Assembly (NCBI GenBank): GCA_035499215.1
Contig: DATJZH010000269.1
Location: 1 to 13,827, forward strand
From: DATJZH01 sp035499215
GTDB taxonomy: Bacteria > Actinomycetota > Actinomycetes > Streptosporangiales > Streptosporangiaceae
Direction of reading: 5' to 3'
Length of the DNA: 13,827 nucleotides
Translations under genes and position numbers: made by a program
Shown here: piece by piece, positions 8,977 through 13,827 of the stretch
Layout of the letters: every line of letters starts with the position of its first letter
Numbering within the stretch: position 1 is the stretch's first letter
Notes under the pieces: generated by a model
Told to the model about the DNA's origin: nothing
What the model saw: the letters and a program-made list of their open reading frames with translations, nothing else
Database searches by the model: none

Positions 8977-10136
8977 TGCTGCCTCCGCGGCCGTTCTGTC
9001 CGGAGGAAGCGGTAAAGATGCTCCCATTGCGCCAGCGCGGCGTGCCGGTCGTGCGCGCAGCTGAGCCGCCGGCCCGCTGCCGCCATGCCGCTGCGCAGGG
9101 CCGGGTCCGCGGCCAGCATCTCCAGATACACCGCCATCTCGTCCGCGTCTCCCGGCCGGAATACGAATCCGCTGTGTCCGTGCCGGACGAGTTCAGGAAG
9201 AGCACAGGCGCGCGCTGCCACCACGGGCAAGCCGGTCGCCATCGCGTCCAGCGTCGTGAGGCTCTGCAGCTCTGCCTCGGAAGCAATGGCGAAGATGTCC
9301 GCCAGCCGGTACAGGGCAGGCAGCTCAGCATCGGGCACGAAGCCGAGAAAAGTGACCTGCGCGGCCAGTCCCAGCCGGCTGGCCCTGGCCCGCAGGCCGG
9401 CCTCCGCCGGCCCGGCGCCGACGATGACCAGCTGCACCTGCCGAGTCAGCCGCGCGGTCGCGTCGATGAGCAGATCGACGCGCTTCTCCGGGCTGAGCCG
9501 GCCGACCGACATGATGATCGGCCGGTCCCGCATCAGGCCGTGGCGCTGGCGAAGCTGCTCGGCGGCGGGACCGGGCGAGTAGGTCCTGGCGTCCACGCCG
9601 TTAGAGATCACCCGCGACGGCGCGCGCAGCCCGCGGTCGCGCAGCAACTGCAGTGCCGTCGCGCTCGGCGCGGTCACGTAGCTGCACCGATTCGAGAAGG
9701 CAAGGACGTAGGAGTAGAAGGAATCGTCGAAAGCCCCTGGCCTTCGGCGCAGCGATGGGTGCACGTTCACCGGCAGGTAGTGATTCGTGTACACCACTGG
9801 TATGGCCAGCCGCCGTGCCCGCATCAGGGCGGCGGCCCCGAGCACAAGCGGGCAGTGAATGTGCACCACATCGGGCGGGCTGGCGGCAGTCAGCGTGCGC
9901 AGTCCGCCGATGGGCGAGCCCAGCCGCATGCCCGGATACGGGGGCCACGGCAGCGACCCGGGGCAGCGCACCCGGACCTGCCCGTCCACGCCGTCGCCAC
10001 CGCGCACACGCCGGCTCGGGGCCATGACAGCGACAGCATGGCCGCGGTCCGCCAGGCCGGCGGCAAGCGCCCTGGTGACAGTTGGCACGCCGCCTACCAT
10101 CGGTGCGTACTGATCAGTCACGATCAGAATTCGCAT
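8973..10136 (-). CDS. GT4-family glycosyltransferase
   Basis: The gene encodes a 387-residue GT-B glycosyltransferase of family GT4. The start MRILIVTDQYAPMVGGVPTVTRALAAGL is the classic acceptor-domain opening with a glycine-rich loop. The donor domain includes SNGVDARTYSPG, MSVGRLSPEKRVDLLIDA, VTFLGFVPDAELPALY and SEAELQSLTTLDAMATGLPVVAA. In the last motif the usual E-x7-E reads E289...D297. The family includes diacylglycerol glucosyltransferases, SQD2 and phosphatidylinositol mannosyltransferases, so a lipid acceptor is plausible but not shown. The frame is open upstream to 10307, but the ATG at 10136 matches the conserved N-terminus and has AGGA nine bases before it. The stop overlaps the GTG of the GT28 gene, so the two are translated as a pair. 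Confidence 0.88.
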   Translation of the reverse strand: MRILIVTDQYAPMVGGVPTVTRALAAGLADRGHAVAVMAPSRRVRGGDGVDGQVRVRCPGSLPWPPYPGMRLGSPIGGLRTLTAASPPDVVHIHCPLVLGAAALMRARRLAIPVVYTNHYLPVNVHPSLRRRPGAFDDSFYSYVLAFSNRCSYVTAPSATALQLLRDRGLRAPSRVISNGVDARTYSPGPAAEQLRQRHGLMRDRPIIMSVGRLSPEKRVDLLIDATARLTRQVQLVIVGAGPAEAGLRARASRLGLAAQVTFLGFVPDAELPALYRLADIFAIASEAELQSLTTLDAMATGLPVVAARACALPELVRHGHSGFVFRPGDADEMAVYLEMLAADPALRSGMAAAGRRLSCAHDRHAALAQWEHLYRFLRTERPRRQQ

Positions 10137-10260
10137 AGCAGCGAATCCTGGTCTGCCGTGTCCGCTTCCGGGCCCGGCCGGCGGTCGCCGGCCCGGTGCT
10201 GGCAGGCCCGGTGCCGGCAGCGGCGCCCGGCGGGCCGCGGCTGCCGGGAGGCAGCCGGGA
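10137..10260 (-). terminator. Intergenic hairpins between permease and GT4 genes
   Basis: This 124-bp gap holds two strong stems. CGGCTGCC/GGCAGCCG (10238-10245 with 10250-10257, 4-nt loop) begins three bases after the permease stop in the direction of transcription. GGCCGGC/GCCGGCC (10176-10182 with 10187-10193, 4-nt loop) follows. Neither has a T tract. The first is well placed to terminate or attenuate the ABC transcript before the glycosyltransferase pair. Any promoter for the GT4 gene would also have to lie here, but I see no clear one. Confidence 0.5.
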
Positions 10261-11208
10261 TCATCGCTGGCCCCGGCGCGTGTAGAGGCGCACGGCGAGC
10301 GGCGCAAGCGTCGCGATCAACGTCAGCGACCACGACGCGGACGCAAGCTCGGGATGCTGCATCGGCCAGCTTGGGGTCGCGCCGGCCGGGTCCGGATTGC
10401 CCAGCAGTTGCCGGCAGGCCGCCGCGAGCACGCTGACCGGGTTCCAGTCGGCGATATGCCGCAGCCAGGGCGTCATCCGCGCGGTGGACACGAAGGCGCT
10501 GGAGGTAAGCGACAGGGGCAGCAGGACCATCAGGCCCACCGCCTGGGCCGCTTCGGCGCCGCGGGCCAGCATCCCGACGCAGGCACCCGCCCAGCCAGCG
10601 GCGCAGGCGAAGAGCAAGGCCAGCCCGAGGGCCAGCAGGGCGGCGCCGATGCCGGTGTGGATCCGCCACCCCACGATGAGGCCGCTCGCCGCGGTTACCG
10701 CGGTCGCAATCAGCGTCATCACGAGGTCGGCCAGGGTCCGGCCGGCCAGGACCGAGGCGCGGGACATCGGCAGTGACCGGAACCTGTCGATCAGCCCCGT
10801 CGACAGGTCGACAGCCAGCCCGATGGCCGTGCCCTGGGCTGTACCTCCCATGTTGATGGCGAAGATGCCAGCCACAAGGTACTCGCGGTAGTCGCCGCGG
10901 CCGGGAAGCATGATCGCGCCGTTGAACACGTAACTGAAGACGAGGACGAACATGAGCGGCTGGACCGTCACATTGAGCAGCTGCTCCGGGGTGGTGATCA
11001 TCCGGGTCAGGGTGCGCCGGGTCAGCACCCAGACGTCGTTGAGCGCCCACCGCAGCTGCCGGGGCCAGGCGAGGGACGGCCCCGGCGCGGCCGCCGGGGC
11101 GCTGCGCGCCGCCGGCCGCCGAGCACCGCCGCGGCCGGGCGCGCGACGCGGCCGCAAAGCGGCGCCAGGGCGAAGGGCTGGCCGGCCGTCTGTGATGCCC
11201 GGGGTCAT
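10261..11208 (-). CDS. ABC-2 type transporter permease, DrrB-like
   Basis: This is a 315-residue membrane subunit of an ABC-2 exporter, partner of the ATPase encoded immediately upstream. After an Arg/Pro/Ala-rich cytoplasmic N-terminus (about 45 residues), hydrophobic segments are visible. In order they include QPLMFVLVFSYVFNGAI, YLVAGIFAINMGGTAQG, LADLVMTLIATAVTAASGLIVG, ALLALGLALLFACAAGWAGACVGML, VGLMVLLPLSLTSSAFV and SLTLIATLAPLAVRLY. That makes six spans, as in DrrB. The phrases STGLIDRFRSLPMSR and ADWNPVSVLAAACRQLLGNP are highly characteristic of actinobacterial DrrB-like permeases. The ATG overlaps the ATPase stop as ATGA, so the two are coupled. Relatives export daunorubicin and complex lipids. 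The substrate here is unknown; the glycosyltransferase neighbours suggest a glycolipid or glycosylated product. Confidence 0.92.
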   Translation of the reverse strand: MTPGITDGRPALRPGAALRPRRAPGRGGARRPAARSAPAAAPGPSLAWPRQLRWALNDVWVLTRRTLTRMITTPEQLLNVTVQPLMFVLVFSYVFNGAIMLPGRGDYREYLVAGIFAINMGGTAQGTAIGLAVDLSTGLIDRFRSLPMSRASVLAGRTLADLVMTLIATAVTAASGLIVGWRIHTGIGAALLALGLALLFACAAGWAGACVGMLARGAEAAQAVGLMVLLPLSLTSSAFVSTARMTPWLRHIADWNPVSVLAAACRQLLGNPDPAGATPSWPMQHPELASASWSLTLIATLAPLAVRLYTRRGQR

Positions 11209-12269
11209 GCCGCGCGCCCCTGCGTCCGCGACGCGGCACGCCGTCCGCGGCCGTCCCCGCCAGTCTGCCCGGCCTCTTCGCGGTCTTTGGGGTGTCCTGG
11301 CTGGCTGGGATCTGCCGGATCACGCCGGGGCGCCAGGCCGGTGAGCGCCAGGAAGACATCGTCGAGGGACGGCCGCCGCAGCACGATGTCGTCGACCGCG
11401 ATTCCCCTGGCGTCCAGGTCCCGCACCACATCGGTGACTAGCCCGGCGCGCGGCACGACCGGGACCTCGAAGCAGCCCTGCCGGGCCGCCCAGCGGACCT
11501 CACCGCAGGCGTGCCGCGCGAGCAGGGCCATGGCCTGGCCCCGGTCGGACCCTGCGGAAGCTGCCACCTCGAGACGGTCACCGCCCACGCTCGCCTTGAG
11601 CTCGGCCGCGCTGCCTTCGGCGGTGACGCGGCCATGGTCGATCACCGCGATCCGGTCCGCCAGCCGATCCGCTTCCTCCAGGTACTGGGTGGTCAGCAGG
11701 ATGGTGACGCCCTCATCCGCTAGCCGGCGGATAACGTCCCACATGACCAGCCGGCTACGCGGATCGAGCCCGGTCGTCGGCTCGTCGAGGAACAAGACGC
11801 TGGGCTGGCCGATCAGGCTCGCGGCCAGGTCCAGCCGACGGCGCATTCCGCCGGAGTAGGTTCGGACCGCCCGGCCGGCCGCGTGCTCGAGGTCGAACTG
11901 CGCCAGCAGCTCAGCAGCCCGCTGTTTTGCCTGCCGTCGCCGCAGGCGGCCCAGCTCGCCGATCATGACGAGATTGGCCCGGCCGGTCATGCACTCGTCA
12001 ACTGATGCGTACTGGCCGGACAGGCCGATTTCCCGGCGAACCGCGGCACCGTCCGCCACGACATCGCGGCCCGCCACCCTGGCCCAGCCCGCGTCCGGCC
12101 GCAGCAACGTGGTGAGCATCCGGACGATGGTAGTCTTGCCGGCCCCGTTCGGTCCCAGCAGGCAGATCGTGTCACCTGCGGGGACATTCATGTCGAGTCC
12201 GGTCACGACCGGCACCGAGCCGAACGACTTGCTGAGCTCGCAGGCTTCGATCATCAGAGAGGGCTGCAC
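11205..12269 (-). CDS. ABC transporter ATP-binding protein, DrrA-like
   Basis: This 354-residue nucleotide-binding subunit powers the adjacent DrrB-like permease. The visible motifs are Walker A GPNGAGKTT (39-47), the Q-loop glutamine at Q86 in GLSGQYASVDE, the signature YSGGMRRRLDLA (about 138-149), and Walker B VLFLDEPTTGLD (about 158-169). LLTTQYLEEADRLAD follows, with glutamine (Q195) at the usual H-loop histidine, as is typical of the DrrA group. The C-terminus has the LRRPSLDDVFLALTG motif common to these ATPases, then a charged low-complexity tail of about 40 residues. I chose GTG at 12269 because AGGAG lies six bases upstream; the in-frame ATG at 12254 is too far from that site, and the open frame to 12575 runs into the divergent gene. 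Its stop overlaps the permease start. Confidence 0.93.
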   Translation of the reverse strand: MQPSLMIEACELSKSFGSVPVVTGLDMNVPAGDTICLLGPNGAGKTTIVRMLTTLLRPDAGWARVAGRDVVADGAAVRREIGLSGQYASVDECMTGRANLVMIGELGRLRRRQAKQRAAELLAQFDLEHAAGRAVRTYSGGMRRRLDLAASLIGQPSVLFLDEPTTGLDPRSRLVMWDVIRRLADEGVTILLTTQYLEEADRLADRIAVIDHGRVTAEGSAAELKASVGGDRLEVAASAGSDRGQAMALLARHACGEVRWAARQGCFEVPVVPRAGLVTDVVRDLDARGIAVDDIVLRRPSLDDVFLALTGLAPRRDPADPSQPGHPKDREEAGQTGGDGRGRRAASRTQGRAA

Positions 12270-12363
12270 AATAGTCTCCTTGTCAGAGTCGGCGATGGTG
12301 CCGGCTGCCGCATCGGGCTCAGCCGGAGCCCGATGCGCCCACGGCGGGTAAATCGGAGCGGAT
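12270..12363. promoter_or_regulatory. Divergent intergenic region with 12-bp inverted repeat
   Basis: Promoters for the ABC genes (leftward) and the GT4 gene (rightward) must share these 94 bp, unless one is transcribed from within the other gene. The arms CGCATCGGGCTC (12309-12320) and GAGCCCGATGCG (12326-12337) are perfect inverted repeats with a 5-nt centre. The symmetry suits a dimeric repressor covering both promoters, or an RNA hairpin in either leader. A competing 7-bp stem, CCGGCTG/CAGCCGG (12301-12307 with 12320-12326), shares bases with it. No convincing -35/-10 pair was found. The ribosome-binding sites AGGAG (12276-12280, minus) and GGAG (12355-12358, plus) bound the region. Confidence 0.65.
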
Positions 12364-13539
12364 ATGACCAGCGGTCGGCGATCGATCCTGATCGACGCGA
12401 GGCTTAATGGGAGGCCAGGGGCGCACGGTCTCGCCCGGTCGGTGCTGAAGCTGGCCGAGCATATGGGACCGAACCCGGACGGGCTGGCCCTGCGGATCCT
12501 GGTCAACCGGTCGCGGGCCCAGTTGTTTCCGCTGGCGGGGGTGTCCGAGCGGGCGGAGCTGATCGACACTGACATCCGGCCGGGTGCAGTGCATCGCAGC
12601 CGCGAACTCGGGCAGCTGATCCGCGACGTCGGCGCCGCCGTCCTCTACGCTCCCTATCCCCTGTTCGCGCCCCTCATCTGCGCCTGCCCGATGGTGGTTA
12701 CCATCCATGACTGCATCATCGAGAGCAGCGCCAGCCATGCCGGGGGCTGGCATCGCCAGCGCGGACTCAAGGCAGCGACCAAGGCGATCCTGCGCCGATC
12801 GGCTGCGGTCACCGCTCCCACCCGGGCGAGCCTGGCCGAAATCCGGCGGCACTATCCGGCTGCTCCCAACCCGACGCTGATTCCCAACGGCATCGACACC
12901 CGCCCGTTCGCTGGCGTCACCGACCGCGCGGTTGCCGCGGCCCGGCAGCAGTACAGCCTGCCGGAGCGGTTCATCTTGACCGTCGGCGCGCACCGGCCGC
13001 ACAAGAATCACGGCGTGCTGCTGCGAGCGCTGGCAGCAATGCCTGCAGCCGTGTCGCTCGTCATGGTGGGCTACTTCGATCCCAGCTTCCGGGATTCGCT
13101 GCCCCGGCAGATCTGCCGCCTGGGCCTGCAGTCCCGGGTGAGGCTCGTGCCCGCGGTGACCGAGGAAGCGCTGCCGGCCGTCTACCGGGCAGCCTCGGTA
13201 TTCGCCTTTCCGTCGCTCGTCGAAGGTTACGGCCTTCCTGTGCTAGAGGCCATGTCGGCGGGTGTCCCGGTCGTGGCAAGCGCAGTTCCCGCGGTGGCGG
13301 AGACGTGCGGTTCGGCGGCGATTCTGGTGCCGCCGGACGACCCCGCCTCCTGGGCCTCGGCGATGATGCGGGTCCTGGATGACGCCGCGGCAACAGCACG
13401 CATGGTGGCGGCCGGCGCCTCGGTCTCGGCAGCCGCGACCTGGGACCGGGGAAGCCGGGCGCTAGGTGATCTGCTGTGGTCGGCCGCGAATGCAAGCTCG
13501 CAGAGCGCGTCGTCACATTCCCCGGTACGGCTGGGCTGA
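12364..13539 (+). CDS. GT4-family glycosyltransferase
   Basis: The product is a 391-residue GT-B enzyme of family GT4, of the kind that adds mannose or another hexose to a polysaccharide or lipid-linked glycan from a nucleotide-sugar donor. The N-terminal domain opens with SILIDARLNGRPGAHGLARSVLKLAEHM and contains VVTIHDCIIES. The C-terminal domain has LIPNGIDTRPF, FILTVGAHRPHKNHGVLLRAL (around 205-220), and FPSLVEGYGLPVLEAMSAGVPVVAS. The last motif has the full E-x7-E pair (E287/E295), then ETCGSAAILVPPDDPASWA. The ATG at 12364 has GGAG five bases upstream. It is a single gene, divergent from the ABC operon and only distantly similar to the minus-strand GT4 in this window. Its acceptor and sugar are not evident. 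Confidence 0.9.
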   Translation: MTSGRRSILIDARLNGRPGAHGLARSVLKLAEHMGPNPDGLALRILVNRSRAQLFPLAGVSERAELIDTDIRPGAVHRSRELGQLIRDVGAAVLYAPYPLFAPLICACPMVVTIHDCIIESSASHAGGWHRQRGLKAATKAILRRSAAVTAPTRASLAEIRRHYPAAPNPTLIPNGIDTRPFAGVTDRAVAAARQQYSLPERFILTVGAHRPHKNHGVLLRALAAMPAAVSLVMVGYFDPSFRDSLPRQICRLGLQSRVRLVPAVTEEALPAVYRAASVFAFPSLVEGYGLPVLEAMSAGVPVVASAVPAVAETCGSAAILVPPDDPASWASAMMRVLDDAAATARMVAAGASVSAAATWDRGSRALGDLLWSAANASSQSASSHSPVRLG

Positions 13540-13711
13540 CCGGCGCAATCGGCTAGCTGAATGGGATGGCCCATCCGGCCACCCCCCATAAGCAATAGCC
13601 TGGCCGTGCAGTGCGCGGGCACCTGTGATGAAGTCCGCACATCTGGTAATCATGCTTCGGGCTGCAGCTTCCCGGCCGTGGCCGGTCGCGCGGCTCCAGT
13701 GTGCCGCAGCC

Positions 13712-13757
13712 TAACGACAAACATCAAACACATCACCTCTTTTGCGATTTCATCGCA
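13712..13757. promoter_or_regulatory. AT-rich island ending in a 6-bp inverted repeat
   Basis: Bases 13712-13754 are only about 37% G+C, a sharp drop against the rest of the window. At its end TGCGAT (13743-13748) and ATCGCA (13752-13757) form a perfect inverted repeat with a 3-bp centre. Low-GC patches of this kind in actinobacteria often mark promoters or regulator sites. The function is inferred. Confidence 0.4.
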
Positions 13758-13765
13758 CGGGCAGC

Positions 13766-13811
13766 CGCCGTCAGCGCACGGTGTGCGCCGTCAGCGCACG
13801 GTGTGCGCCGT
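13766..13811. repeat. 20-bp tandem direct repeats at the window edge
   Basis: The unit CGCCGTCAGCGCACGGTGTG occurs perfectly at 13766-13785 and 13786-13805. A partial third copy begins at 13806 and degenerates. Each unit junction contains GCGCAC-GGT-GTGCGC (13774-13788 and 13794-13808), a 6-bp inverted repeat. The array may continue beyond the window. Confidence 0.85.
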
Positions 13812-13827
13812 TTCAGTCACGGCATCG

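Larger units (their letters stand above)
13540..13827. other. Right-edge non-coding region
   Basis: No credible gene is present in these 288 bases; open frames on the minus strand are antisense extensions through the GT4 gene. Just after the stop, ATGGG-ATGG-CCCAT (13561-13574) and CCGGCC-GT-GGCCGG (13672-13685) could help terminate the GT4 transcript. An AT-rich island, a short palindrome and tandem repeats follow, described separately. This layout resembles the upstream region of a gene that lies beyond the window. Confidence 0.5.

Noticed and set aside
8977..9027. ATG at 9027 as the start of the GT28 gene
   Set aside because: It lacks a ribosome-binding site and would overlap the GT4 gene by 55 bp. 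GTG 8976 has GGAGG at ideal spacing and a GTGA overlap.
10109..10118. ACTGATCAGT palindrome near the GT4 start
   Set aside because: It lies in coding sequence for the conserved TDQYAP stretch, and 10-bp palindromes are expected by chance in a window of this size.
10124..11431. 435-codon minus-strand frame overlapping the ABC genes
   Set aside because: It is out of frame with both transporter genes, whose motifs and ATGA coupling are clear; its translation is Arg/Pro-rich low complexity.
11683..11688. Glutamine instead of the H-loop histidine in the DrrA-like ATPase (Q195) as a sign of inactivity
   Set aside because: A TTQYLxEAD sequence is usual in the DrrA group, and all other ATPase motifs are intact.

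Overview
The window looks like chromosomal DNA of a high-GC Gram-positive actinobacterium. Coding regions are strongly G/C-biased at third positions, several starts are GTG with GGAGG/AGGAG ribosome-binding sites, genes are coupled by ATGA/GTGA/TGATG overlaps, and the ABC transporter is of the actinobacterial DrrA/DrrB type. I cannot place it below phylum level. There is no rRNA, recognisable tRNA, insertion sequence, CRISPR array or phage structural gene.

Layout: (1) 1-451 is non-coding apart from weak open frames and carries a hairpin, a 12-bp palindrome and a 10-bp-spaced direct repeat. (2) 452-859 encodes a small four-helix membrane protein of the phage-holin-4 superfamily. (3) 971-7547 is a tight three-gene operon, treY-treZ-treX. 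The debranching enzyme TreX trims alpha-glucan to usable linear chains, TreY isomerises the reducing end to an alpha,alpha-1,1 linkage, and TreZ releases free trehalose. All three carry complete GH13 catalytic triads. (4) 7548-7677 is a repeat- and hairpin-rich convergent gap, probably a bidirectional terminator. (5) 7678-12269, minus strand, reads in transcription order: DrrA-like ATPase, DrrB-like ABC-2 permease, a hairpin-filled 124-bp gap, a GT4 glycosyltransferase, and an MGDG-synthase/UgtP-like GT28 glycosyltransferase. (6) A 94-bp divergent region with a perfect 12-bp inverted repeat separates this block from (7) a second GT4 glycosyltransferase on the plus strand, 12364-13539. (8) 13540-13827 is non-coding, with an AT-rich island, a small palindrome and 20-bp tandem repeats running to the window edge.

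How the genes fit together: the trehalose operon is ordinary glycogen-to-trehalose metabolism in an unusual gene order, with a long-form TreY. The right half looks like a glycan or glycolipid assembly locus. The GT4-GT28 pair is translationally coupled and both enzymes belong to families that include glycosyl-diacylglycerol synthases; an ABC-2 exporter and a third glycosyltransferase lie beside it. That the exporter moves the product of these glycosyltransferases is my inference. I found no convincing wholly new system. The best candidates for follow-up are this glycosyltransferase/exporter locus, the inverted repeat that divides it, and the repeat array at the right edge.
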